Positions 36,353-44,437 of a stretch of 64,000 bases of DNA are shown here, in pieces. Below the pieces are notes generated by a model. That model saw only the letters and a program-made list of their open reading frames with translations. It did no database searches and was not told the origin of the DNA. Position 1 is the stretch's first letter. Every line of letters starts with the position of its first letter. The DNA comes from Serratia proteamaculans_D (lineage in GTDB: Bacteria; Pseudomonadota; Gammaproteobacteria; Enterobacterales; Enterobacteriaceae): the NCBI RefSeq assembly GCF_049959315.1, contig NZ_CP188201.1. The stretch is one strand, 5' to 3'. A program made the translations under genes and the position numbers.

Positions 36353-36883
36353 ATGAAGAACAAGCACCCTCTGAGCAAAGATGAATTGCAGCTCTTCAGA
36401 GAGTCGGTAGTAGACGCAAAAAAGCTGCGTCAGGACACCATTGTCCACCGTAAACCCAAGCCAAAAACCAAACAGATTGCCCCGCAGCGCCTGCTGCAGG
36501 AACAGGTCGACGCCAGTTATTATTTCTCGGATGAATACCAACCGCAGTTGGAAGAGGAAGGCCCGACGCGCTATGTGCGCCCCGGTTACAGTGCTTTTGA
36601 GCTGAAAAAACTGCGCCGCGGTGACTATTCACCAGAGCTGTTTCTCGATTTGCACGGTCTGACCCAAATGCAGGCCAAGCAGGAGCTGGGCGCATTGATC
36701 GCCGCTTGTCGACGCGAACACGTGCACTGCGCCTGTGTGATGCACGGCCACGGCAAGCATATCCTGAAACAGCAAACCCCGCTGTGGCTGGCGCAGCATC
36801 CCGACGTGCTGGTGTTCCACCAGGCGCCCAAGGAATGGGGTGGTACCGCGGCCATCTTGCTGCTGGTCGAGTTGGCCGAGTAA
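36353..36883 (+). CDS. smrB: Ribosome rescue endonuclease SmrB
   Basis: A 176-residue protein with a basic N-terminal helix region (KKNKHPLSKDEL, KPKPKTKQ) and a C-terminal Smr domain (about 95-175). The Smr domain shows FLDLHGLTQMQA and the VMHGHGKHIL loop (typical GxGxG variant). E. coli SmrB is recruited to collided ribosomes and cuts the mRNA between them. It is divergent from prmB and convergent with sixA. Confidence 0.92.
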   Translation: MKNKHPLSKDELQLFRESVVDAKKLRQDTIVHRKPKPKTKQIAPQRLLQEQVDASYYFSDEYQPQLEEEGPTRYVRPGYSAFELKKLRRGDYSPELFLDLHGLTQMQAKQELGALIAACRREHVHCACVMHGHGKHILKQQTPLWLAQHPDVLVFHQAPKEWGGTAAILLLVELAE

Positions 36884-36895
36884 ACCGCAGAAATG

Positions 36896-36928
36896 ACAAA
36901 AGGGCGATATTTAACATCGCCCTTTTGT
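36896..36928. terminator. Bidirectional terminator between smrB and sixA
   Basis: A 13-base perfect stem, ACAAAAGGGCGAT and ATCGCCCTTTTGT, with A/T tracts on both sides, serves both convergent genes. Confidence 0.9.
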
Positions 36929-36948
36929 TTGGAACCGGCCTGCGGCCC

Positions 36949-37431
36949 CTATACTTTAGCCATCACCTGCGACGGGCTGACCTGCCATTCAAACTTACCG
37001 CAGCTGCCGTCAGCCGCCAAATCAACGTTGGCGATTGCCGAGGTGGCAAACATCGGCGGACATTCACCCGGGCAAAGCTCAGCCACCAGGTAACCCACCA
37101 GCGGCAAGTGAGAGACGATCAGCACCGAACTGATCCCCTGCTGCGCCAGCACCTGCAAATAACTGCCCACCAGACTGGCATCCCCGCCCGGCGTCAGCTC
37201 AGGCAGCACTTCTTCGCTCGCCGGCAAGGTCAAGGCTTCACGCACCGTGGCCAGCGTCTGCTCGGCCCGCAGATAAGGGCTGACCAGCACTCGTTCAATA
37301 TCCACAGACTTGGTATTTAACCAGGCCGCCATCTGACGTGACTCATCACGGCCACAAACAGTAAGAGGTCTTACCGAATCGCTGGCCGCATCGAGTGCCG
37401 CCTCTCCGTGACGCATAATCAAAACTTGCAT
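36949..37431 (-). CDS. sixA: Phosphohistidine phosphatase SixA
   Basis: A 160-residue histidine phosphatase of the branch-1 superfamily. The RHG motif is at residues 7-9 with nucleophile His8. The second catalytic His lies in VSHLPLVGYL. E. coli SixA removes phosphate from the HPr-like NPr of the nitrogen phosphotransferase system. It is a stand-alone gene with a long upstream spacer. Confidence 0.93.
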   Translation of the reverse strand: MQVLIMRHGEAALDAASDSVRPLTVCGRDESRQMAAWLNTKSVDIERVLVSPYLRAEQTLATVREALTLPASEEVLPELTPGGDASLVGSYLQVLAQQGISSVLIVSHLPLVGYLVAELCPGECPPMFATSAIANVDLAADGSCGKFEWQVSPSQVMAKV

Positions 37432-37836
37432 ATTGCACCGCTGTTGTTGACAAAATAACGCTATACAGAAACGCCGAGCGTGCTGTATCGCCGAGTTTTA
37501 CAACCCCAAAGCAAAAGCTTTGAAACGATAACGCGCCGTCTCTTTATGGCGGCCGGGCATTTTGCCTGAAAGTTCACGTAAAGAAAACGCTGTTTTTTAC
37601 ATCAATAGCGTTCCGATACGAATTCAATGCTCACATAACAACCAATTCAACAGGTTAAATTTTAACCTATCCATCATGAATTTTATTGATGGCGGCCAGT
37701 TTTACACCGCCATCGGACTACGTTACCTCGTCCCTATCTCCCTGTACAGTGGGTGGGATTGCAGGTAGTGCAAGGAGTGATAACGATCACAAAGCCCCTT
37801 GATCCTACTCTAGTACAAATCACGTCAGCGCGCTGC
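37432..37836. promoter_or_regulatory. 405-bp spacer between sixA and fadJ with a CRP-like site and a palindrome
   Basis: No convincing gene is present; a 68-codon plus-strand frame lacks coding character. Two ordered sites are seen: AGTGA-N6-TCACA at 37776-37791, close to the CRP consensus, and the palindrome AGGTTAAA-T-TTTAACCT at 37652-37668. Their target could be sixA (start 37431) or an untranslated RNA. Confidence 0.4.
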
Positions 37837-40002
37837 TCAAGACCCCTGCGGATAGAAGCGCTCGCCCTGCTGGGCCATGCGCTGCAGACGTTCACAGGGC
37901 GCAAAATATTCACCGTGCTGGCGCTGCAGGTGCTCGAGTGTTTTAACCACCTTCTCGGCGCCAAGCTGATCCATATAGCGGAATGGCCCGCCAAGGAACG
38001 GTGGGAAGCCAATGCCGAACACTGCGCCGATGTCACCGTCGCGAGCGCTGCGGATCACCCCTTCATCCAGACAGCGCGCCGCTTCGTTCAGCATCATCAT
38101 CACACAACGCTGGGCGATAACCGCCTGCTGCAAATGCGACTTCGGTGTAATGCCAAGCAGAATATATACCGAGGTATCGGCGCGTTTGTGCCGTTGACGT
38201 TGCTGGCCTTCACTCGGATACAGATAGAAGCCACGGCCGTTTTTGCGCCCTTTACGCCCATCTTTGAGCACCGCATCGAAAGCCGCCGGGGCGGCAAAGC
38301 GCGGCCCCAACTGTTCCACCAGCACCGGACTTATCTTGGTGCCGACGTCAATGCCTACTTCATCAAGCAGGGTTATCGGCCCAACTGGGAAGCCGAAATC
38401 GACCAGCGCCTTGTCCAGAGATTCGATCGGCTCACCTTCCAACAAACAACGCGCCGCTTCATTTATATAAGGAGCCAAAATGCGGTTAACGTAGAAACCG
38501 GCGCGATCGGCAACCACAATCGCCGTCTTGCCCTGCTTTTGCGCCAATACCACGGTGGTAGCAATGGTTTCTTCGCTGGTGCCGGCATGAGGGATCACCT
38601 CTACCAGCGGCATTTTATCGACCGGGCTGAAATAATGCAGGCCAATCACCTGCTCCGGCCGCTGCGCCAAAGCGGCAATTTGGCCAATCGGCAGCGATGA
38701 AGTATTGGAGGCAAAAATAGTGTGCGGGGCCGCGTGTTGCTCGATCTCGGCCACCATCTGCTGCTTGAGCGACAAATCTTCAAACACCGCCTCAATCACC
38801 ACGTCCACCTGATCAAACCCGGTGTAATCGGTCGAACCGGAGATCAGCATCATCTGTTTTTGTCGCTCTGCCGGGCGCATGCGTTTACTGCGAACCCGTT
38901 TGCTGAGCACGTCCCAGCTGTATTTTAACGCGTGGTTAATGCCCGTTTCGTTAACGTCTTTAATTCGCACCGGCAAGCCGCCGCGCGTAGCGGTCACGCA
39001 GGCAATTCCGCCGCCCATCAAGCCACCACCCAGAATACCGATACGATGCAATGCATGAGGTTGCGCATTGCCACCACGTTCTTTCTTCAACGCGGTAGAG
39101 GCAAAAAACAGGCTGCGTAACGCCGCCGACTGTGGCGTCATCGCCAGCTCACCGAAGGCCCTGGCCTCGGCTTCATAACCGCTGGCGCTGCCGTGATCCA
39201 GACCGGTACGCACCACCTGAATAATGCGCTCCGCCGCCGGATAGTTGCCATGCGTTTTTGCCAGCGTTTTCTTGCGGACAATGCTGAACAGCAGGCTTTT
39301 ACCCAGCGGGCCGTTGAGCAAACGCTCCTGCCATGGCAATTCACGTCGGCTCTGCCAGCCCTGTTTGACTCGTTCGATGGCGCTCTGCAGCAGGATCGAC
39401 TGTGGCACCGCATCGTCCACCAGCCCCAAACGCAGCGCCTGACGCGCCCGAATGTGTTTGCCGGTCAGGATCATGTCCAGCGCCTTGCTGGCACCAATCA
39501 ACCGCGGCAAGCGCTGAGTCCCGCCCGAGCCCGGCAGTAAGCCCAACTGAACTTCCGGCAGGCCAAGTGCGGTTTTGTCATCCAGCGAACAGACGCGGCC
39601 GTGGCAGGCCAAAGCCAGCTCCAACCCGCCGCCCAGACAGGCGCCGTGAATAGCCGCTACGACCGGAACCTGAAACGCGGCAATCTGCGCCAGGGTACTT
39701 TGACCTTTTTTCGCCAGCGTTTCGGCTTCTTTGGCGGTGCTACAGGCGGCAATCATGGTGATATCTGCGCCGGCAATGAATGAGTCCGGCTTGCCGGAAA
39801 TGATCACCAGGCCTTCCAGCGCCGGATGCTGCTGCGCGCGGATCAGGACGTCGTTGACCTGTTCGACAAATTCGGCCTTCAGCGTATTCACCTTCTCGCC
39901 GGGGACATCAATGGTGATCACGCCAATGTTGTCCGGCCGTATCGTCAGCTGAAAGGCTGAGGGCTTGGCTCGCTGTTCGTGCAATGCGTTTTCAAAGCTC
40001 AT
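37837..40002 (-). CDS. fadJ: Fatty acid oxidation complex alpha subunit FadJ
   Basis: About 721 residues with two enzymes in one chain. Residues 1-190 are a crotonase enoyl-CoA hydratase (IHGACLGGGLELALACH, GLLPGSGGTQRLPRLIG). Residues about 310-720 are L-3-hydroxyacyl-CoA dehydrogenase (IGILGGGLMGGGIA for NAD, GLHYFSPVDKMPLVEVI). With FadI it forms the anaerobic beta-oxidation complex. Start codons at 40005 and 40002 both overlap the fadI stop; either gives translational coupling. Confidence 0.95.
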   Translation of the reverse strand: MSFENALHEQRAKPSAFQLTIRPDNIGVITIDVPGEKVNTLKAEFVEQVNDVLIRAQQHPALEGLVIISGKPDSFIAGADITMIAACSTAKEAETLAKKGQSTLAQIAAFQVPVVAAIHGACLGGGLELALACHGRVCSLDDKTALGLPEVQLGLLPGSGGTQRLPRLIGASKALDMILTGKHIRARQALRLGLVDDAVPQSILLQSAIERVKQGWQSRRELPWQERLLNGPLGKSLLFSIVRKKTLAKTHGNYPAAERIIQVVRTGLDHGSASGYEAEARAFGELAMTPQSAALRSLFFASTALKKERGGNAQPHALHRIGILGGGLMGGGIACVTATRGGLPVRIKDVNETGINHALKYSWDVLSKRVRSKRMRPAERQKQMMLISGSTDYTGFDQVDVVIEAVFEDLSLKQQMVAEIEQHAAPHTIFASNTSSLPIGQIAALAQRPEQVIGLHYFSPVDKMPLVEVIPHAGTSEETIATTVVLAQKQGKTAIVVADRAGFYVNRILAPYINEAARCLLEGEPIESLDKALVDFGFPVGPITLLDEVGIDVGTKISPVLVEQLGPRFAAPAAFDAVLKDGRKGRKNGRGFYLYPSEGQQRQRHKRADTSVYILLGITPKSHLQQAVIAQRCVMMMLNEAARCLDEGVIRSARDGDIGAVFGIGFPPFLGGPFRYMDQLGAEKVVKTLEHLQRQHGEYFAPCERLQRMAQQGERFYPQGS

Positions 40003-41312
40003 CATTCCACCTCTACGATCATTGCGGCCCCTAACCCCCCGGCCGCGCAGGCAGTGGTCAATCCCAGCCCGCCGCCACGGCGTTTCAGCTCGTGCAGCGT
40101 TTGGGTGATCATACGCGCGCCGGTAGCGGCAAACGGGTGGCCGTAGGCGATCGAGCCGCCCAATACGTTGAATTTATCCATATCCACTTCACCAATCGCC
40201 CGGCTGCGACCCAATTTTTGCTGGGCAAACTCGTCACTGGCAAACATCTTCAGGTTGGCCAGGGTTTGTGCGGCGAAAGCTTCATGCATGTCGATAAGCG
40301 TCAGGTCAGCCAGACCGATACCGGCGCGATCCAATGCCAGCGGTGTAGCGTAGGACGGTCCAAGCAACATATCTTCCCACACATCGATGGCGGAGAAGGC
40401 AAAGCTGCGCAGGTAGCCCAATGGCTGCAACCCCAACTCTTTCGCCCGCGATTCACTCATCATCAATACCGCCGCCGCACCGTCGGTCAGGGGGGTGCTG
40501 TTGGCTGCGGTAACGCTGCCATGCTTGCGGTCAAATGCCGGTTTCAGCTTCGCGTAAGAAGCCAGGCTGGAATCTTTACGGACGTTGTTGTCTTCGCTAA
40601 TTTGGCTGCGATACGGCGGCACGTAGGCGGTCATCACCTCATCATGCAGCAGCCCCTGTTCCCAGGCTCTGGCCGCTAACTGATGCGAGCGGTGCGCCAA
40701 CGCATCCTGCTCTTCACGGGTGATACCGTGGCTTTTCGCCATTTGTTCGGCGGTATCGCCCATTCGCAGACCCGTAGAGTATTCCGCCACCGCCGGAGGA
40801 ACCGGCATCAGGTCACGGAACTTCAGTCGGCTGAACAATTTGAGGCGCTGCGACAGGGTACGGGCCTTGTTAACGTCCACCAGGGTACGCGCCAGCGCTT
40901 TGCTGACGCCAATAGGCAATACGGAAGAAGAGTCTGCGCCGCCGGCAATACCGATGCTGATGCTGCCGGCCATGATGCTTTCCGCCACGTTGGCAATCGC
41001 CTGGAAACTGGTGGCGCAGGCACGTGACACACTGTAGGCATCGGTATGCACGCTCATTCCGGTACCGAGCACGATTTCACGCGCAATATTCGGCGCTTCA
41101 GGCATTTGCACTACCTGGCCGAACACCAGTTGCTCGATCAACGCCGGATCGATGCCACTGCGGGCCAACAGTTCACTCACCGCCGTTTTACCCAAATCCA
41201 CCGCCGGAATACCGTGATAAGCGGTCGCCTGTTTGGCAAAGGGGGTGCGCAGTCCATTTACAATCGCAATACGGTCACCGTGACGGGTCACCAACGGCAG
41301 TGCCTTACTCAT
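40002..41312 (-). CDS. fadI: 3-ketoacyl-CoA thiolase FadI
   Basis: A 436-residue thiolase that releases acetyl-CoA in beta-oxidation. The ATG at 41312 has AGGAGCG upstream; in-frame codons before it run into the operator region. Active-site motifs are SRACATSFQAI (nucleophile Cys), GGSIAYGHPFAATGARM (His) and TTACAAGGLGAAM (Cys). It leads the fadIJ operon. Confidence 0.95.
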   Translation of the reverse strand: MSKALPLVTRHGDRIAIVNGLRTPFAKQATAYHGIPAVDLGKTAVSELLARSGIDPALIEQLVFGQVVQMPEAPNIAREIVLGTGMSVHTDAYSVSRACATSFQAIANVAESIMAGSISIGIAGGADSSSVLPIGVSKALARTLVDVNKARTLSQRLKLFSRLKFRDLMPVPPAVAEYSTGLRMGDTAEQMAKSHGITREEQDALAHRSHQLAARAWEQGLLHDEVMTAYVPPYRSQISEDNNVRKDSSLASYAKLKPAFDRKHGSVTAANSTPLTDGAAAVLMMSESRAKELGLQPLGYLRSFAFSAIDVWEDMLLGPSYATPLALDRAGIGLADLTLIDMHEAFAAQTLANLKMFASDEFAQQKLGRSRAIGEVDMDKFNVLGGSIAYGHPFAATGARMITQTLHELKRRGGGLGLTTACAAGGLGAAMIVEVE

Positions 41313-41352
41313 AAACGCTCCTGAAGAAAATAACGTCAGCGCAACGGCCAAA

Positions 41353-41370
41353 AGAGGTCTGACCTGATGG
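41353..41370 (-). promoter_or_regulatory. FadR operator upstream of fadIJ
   Basis: AGAGGTCTGACCTGAT reads, on the fadI strand, as ATCAGGTCAGACCTCT, keeping the GGTC-GACC core of FadR sites. It lies about 45 bases before the fadI start, a position for repression in the absence of long-chain acyl-CoA. A 7-base palindrome (CCAAATG-TTTA-CATTTGG, 41383-41400) lies just beyond. Confidence 0.75.
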
Positions 41371-41467
41371 GGTCATTGTTAACCAAATGTTTACATTTGG
41401 CAAACCGGCAGAAGTGAAAACTGAGAGCAGGAGCAACTTTCCAGGGAGGGATTATGGAACAGATGAT

Positions 41468-41493
41468 GGTGCGGGTCAGCCCCGCACCCTTTT
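41468..41493 (+). terminator. Terminator-like hairpin on the plus strand between fadI and yfcZ
   Basis: GGTGCGGG, loop TCAGC, CCCGCACC is followed by CTTTT on the plus strand. No plus-strand gene ends here. On the minus strand it follows the yfcZ stop by 10 bases but has no U-tract. It could end a small RNA starting near 41400 or be a poor yfcZ terminator. Confidence 0.5.
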
Positions 41494-41503
41494 AAAGCAG
41501 CAA

Positions 41504-41800
41504 TTAACGCAGGCCGAGCTGGAAAATAAAGGTCTCTGCCTGGCAGGCAAAGGTGAAATCAGCCACCAGTTCTACCCCACCGTCAACCGGTTTAATGCTA
41601 CTGCTGATGTCGCAAGGGTCAGATTCCACACCCCGGGCCTTTTCAGTCAATGTGGCCAGCATTTTCTCTGCATCCTGCTGATTGGCAAACACCTGGCTGT
41701 AGGAGGCAGTGCAATCGGTATTGTCCATCACGGTGCCAACATCAACACAACAACAGGCGGCAGTTTCCTGGGCGCTACATTTATTAAGTGAATTTGACAT
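41504..41800 (-). CDS. yfcZ: YfcZ/YiiS family protein (DUF406)
   Basis: A 98-residue cytosolic protein with GAGGAGA before the ATG. The N-terminus is Cys-rich (ETAACCCVDVG), as in YfcZ and YiiS. The function is unknown. Its location between fadI and fadL is the same as in E. coli. Confidence 0.92.
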   Translation of the reverse strand: MSNSLNKCSAQETAACCCVDVGTVMDNTDCTASYSQVFANQQDAEKMLATLTEKARGVESDPCDISSSIKPVDGGVELVADFTFACQAETFIFQLGLR

Positions 41801-41936
41801 GGTTAATTCTCCTCAGGGACCGCCATTACGCGCATCCAAATTGCCATTTAAACGCTGGCGCAAAGATACAAGATTCTGTGTCTATTTTACTCTGCGGCGA
41901 AACCGATCACTAGCACTTACTTTTTATAGGTGTTTT

Positions 41937-41954
41937 AAGTGATGGAAATCACAA
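41937..41954. promoter_or_regulatory. CRP-like site between yfcZ and fadL
   Basis: AAGTGA-TGGAAA-TCACAA matches the CRP half-sites with the correct 6-base spacer. It lies about 140 bases from each of the divergent genes. cAMP-CRP control of fatty acid uptake is expected biologically; the site itself is predicted by eye. Confidence 0.5.
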
Positions 41955-42065
41955 ATGAAAATCGTCGTCTGCTAAGGAATGGTAAGAATTTTGTTATATA
42001 ACACTGGTTTTTTGTTAGCCAGATCTCTCTTTTGATATCAATTTGGAAATAATTCAAAAACAATG

Positions 42066-42138
42066 TTGCAACATTCTCACAGGTCGGACCTATAATTCAG
42101 CCACTGGTCTGATTTGTCTGAATGAGATCGGACCCTAC
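42066..42138 (+). promoter_or_regulatory. fadL promoter with overlapping FadR sites
   Basis: A TATAAT at 42091-42096 with TTGCAA at 42066-42071 (19-base spacing, long) forms the candidate promoter. CAGGTCGGACCTATA at 42080-42094 overlaps the -10, and CACTGGTCTGATTTGT at 42102-42117 follows downstream. Both closely resemble the two FadR operators of E. coli fadL. A third GATCGGACC core is at 42127-42135. FadR should repress until acyl-CoA binds it. Confidence 0.75.
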
Positions 42139-42207
42139 AATCGCGCGCTTCCTTGTTACTTTATGTAACATGTTTAAATAATAAACACATAAAATGAGGT
42201 TTTGGTC

Positions 42208-43530
42208 ATGAGCCAGAAAAACCTATTTACTAAATCAGCTCTCGCAGCTGCAGTGGCAATTATTTCTTCAAACGTGTCTGCCGCCGGATTCCAGCTGAAC
42301 GAGTTTTCAGCAGCTGGTTTGGGACGTGCGTATTCTGGTGAAGGTGCCATGGCAGACACTGCGGCTTCTGCCAGCCGTAACCCAGCTCTGTTGATGATGT
42401 ACACTCGCCCAGAGCTGTCTTTCGGCGCTGTGTTTATCGATCCGGACGTGGACATTTCAGGCAAATCACCTTCAGGTGCCAGCCTGGACGCAAAAAACAT
42501 CGCCCCTACCGCCTGGGTGCCGAACCTGCATTATGTACAGCCAATTAACGATCAGTTTGCCGTGGGTGGCTCTGTCACCAGTAACTACGGCCTGGCTACC
42601 GAATTCAACGATGGTTACACCGCGGGTGCTTATGGCGGTAAAACCGACCTGACCACCTTAAACCTGAACCTGAGCGGGGCATATCGCCTCAATCAACAAT
42701 TCAGTTTCGGCCTGGGCTTTGATGCGGTTTATGCCAAAGCCAAACTCGAACGTTATGCCGGCGAACTGCCGAAACTACTGGCAGGCTCTGGCCAATTGCC
42801 GCCTCAGTTAGCAGGCCCGGTATCACAGATCCCGGCTGATACCCAGATCTCTCACCTGAAGGGTGACAAGTGGGGTTTCGGTTGGAATGCCGGTATTTTG
42901 TATGAAGTAGATGAAAACAACCGTTACGGTTTCACCTACCGCTCCGAAGTGAAAATCAAGTTCGATGGCGATTACAAGAGCAGCCTGCCATCCGCTTATA
43001 ACCCACTTCTGGGTGCTCTCGGCCTGCCTATGGGCACCAACGGCAGCACCATTCCCGGCTCTCTGGACTTGAACCTGCCAGAAATGTGGGAAATCTCAGG
43101 CTACAACAAGGTGGCGCCACAGTGGGCTATCCACTACAGCATGGCCTACACCAGCTGGAGCCAGTTCCAGGAGCTGAAGGCAACCGGCAACAACGGTCAG
43201 ACGCTGTTCGAGAAGCATGAAGGCTTCAAAGATTCTTACCGTATCGCATTGGGTACCACTTACTTCTACGACGACAACTGGACCTTCCGTACCGGTATCG
43301 CCTTCGATGACAGCCCGGTACCAGCACAGAACCGCTCAATCTCAATCCCGGATCAGGACCGTCTGTGGCTGAGCGCCGGTACCAGCTATGCGTTCAACAA
43401 AGACGCTTCGGTTGACGTCGGTATCTCCTATATGCACGGCCAGAAAGTCACCATCAAAGAAGGTCCATATACCTTCGATTCAGTGGGCAAGGCCTGGCTG
43501 TACGGCGCCAACTTCAACTACCGCTTCTAA
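42208..43530 (+). CDS. fadL: Long-chain fatty acid outer-membrane channel FadL
   Basis: A 440-residue 14-strand beta-barrel. The ATG at 42208 has TGAGG upstream. The signal peptide ends at SNVSA, and the mature protein begins AGFQLNEFSAAGLGRAYSGEGA, of which the first part forms the plug (seen here: GFQLNEFSAAGLGRAYSGE). The NPA motif (SRNPALL) is present, and the chain ends in an aromatic residue (NYRF), as outer-membrane barrels do. It takes up long-chain fatty acids. Confidence 0.94.
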   Translation: MSQKNLFTKSALAAAVAIISSNVSAAGFQLNEFSAAGLGRAYSGEGAMADTAASASRNPALLMMYTRPELSFGAVFIDPDVDISGKSPSGASLDAKNIAPTAWVPNLHYVQPINDQFAVGGSVTSNYGLATEFNDGYTAGAYGGKTDLTTLNLNLSGAYRLNQQFSFGLGFDAVYAKAKLERYAGELPKLLAGSGQLPPQLAGPVSQIPADTQISHLKGDKWGFGWNAGILYEVDENNRYGFTYRSEVKIKFDGDYKSSLPSAYNPLLGALGLPMGTNGSTIPGSLDLNLPEMWEISGYNKVAPQWAIHYSMAYTSWSQFQELKATGNNGQTLFEKHEGFKDSYRIALGTTYFYDDNWTFRTGIAFDDSPVPAQNRSISIPDQDRLWLSAGTSYAFNKDASVDVGISYMHGQKVTIKEGPYTFDSVGKAWLYGANFNYRF

Positions 43531-43550
43531 TCCTATCGAGCCTGAAGCTA

Positions 43551-43576
43551 AAAGCGCCCCCAGGGGCGCTTTTTTA
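43551..43576 (+). terminator. Terminator of fadL
   Basis: AAAGCGCCCC, CAG loop, GGGGCGCTTTTTT follows the fadL stop by 20 bases: a strong GC stem with six U residues. Confidence 0.92.
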
Positions 43577-43596
43577 TTGCCCACTATTTGCCGGAC

Positions 43597-43624
43597 GAAA
43601 AAAAACCCGCCAGCCGACGGGTTT
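43597..43624 (-). terminator. Terminator of mlaA
   Basis: On the minus strand AAACCCGTC, GGCT loop, GGCGGGTTT is followed by a run of U residues, 20 bases after the mlaA stop. Confidence 0.88.
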
Positions 43625-43643
43625 GTTACTTCGCTAACCGAGG

Positions 43644-44402
43644 TTATTGCGAGTCTATCTCGTCCAGATCGCCCTGAATTGCCTGAGCGTTCGGGTTGAT
43701 TTCCGGCTTCAGGGAACCGCCGTTCGCCAGGAAATCGTTGCGCTGGAAGTAGGCCTCACGCACCATCAGATATGGATCGGAAGAGTTGTGCAGCAGGCCG
43801 TCGGAATCGAGCAGCTCGGCACGGGTTTCTATCCCCTCAACCACCCATTTACCCGCCGACATCCAGAAGGTCAGGTAGCTCAGTACCGGATAGACGGTAT
43901 CAGCCCAGTCACCGCCCTCTTCACGCAGAGTGAAGCTGCCATAGCCCGGCAACATCACATAAGGGCCGTAACCCACACCGTAGTGCCCCAGAGTGCTGCC
44001 GAAACGGTTCGGCTCTTCACGTGCCAGTTTCGGGTTAGCCATCCCAGCCACGTCGATCAGGCCGCCCATCCCCAACAGGGTGTTGAGGAAGAAACGGTTA
44101 AAGTGAATCATCCCCTTGTACGGATCACCTTTCAGGAAGGAGTTGACCATGCTGGCCGGCTCTTCCAGGTTGGAGGTGAAGTTGCTGATGCCATTACGCG
44201 CCGGCATCGGCAGATAATCACGCCAGGCCACGGCCACCGGGCGCAGGACATACGGATCCAGGACGTTATAGTTAAAGTTGAACATCGTCCGGTTAAATCC
44301 TTCCAGAGGATCGGATCGCCCTTGTGGTTCATCTTGTGGCGTGCTGGCACAGCCCACCAATAACACCGTTGTGAAAGCCAGCCCAGTCAGGCGAAAGTTC
44401 AT
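43644..44402 (-). CDS. mlaA: Outer-membrane lipid asymmetry lipoprotein MlaA
   Basis: About 252 residues from the ATG at 44402 (GGAGAAG upstream). The lipobox VLLVGC gives the acylated Cys at residue 18. MlaA extracts misplaced phospholipids from the outer leaflet and passes them to MlaC. The family motifs DPLEGFNRTMFNFNY and GMGGLIDVAGMAN are present. The gene starts 35 bases after ccmI and may be read through from the ccm operon. Confidence 0.94.
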   Translation of the reverse strand: MNFRLTGLAFTTVLLVGCASTPQDEPQGRSDPLEGFNRTMFNFNYNVLDPYVLRPVAVAWRDYLPMPARNGISNFTSNLEEPASMVNSFLKGDPYKGMIHFNRFFLNTLLGMGGLIDVAGMANPKLAREEPNRFGSTLGHYGVGYGPYVMLPGYGSFTLREEGGDWADTVYPVLSYLTFWMSAGKWVVEGIETRAELLDSDGLLHNSSDPYLMVREAYFQRNDFLANGGSLKPEINPNAQAIQGDLDEIDSQ

Positions 44403-44437
44403 ATTCTTCTCCATGAAAACACGTTCGGTCTTTTTAT

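Noticed and set aside
37562..37768. 68-codon plus-strand frame in the sixA-fadJ spacer
   Set aside because: No ribosome site, no family likeness, and it runs across the palindrome; treated as non-coding.
41387..41791. 134-codon plus-strand frame across yfcZ
   Set aside because: It is the reverse of yfcZ, which is conserved and has a strong ribosome site.
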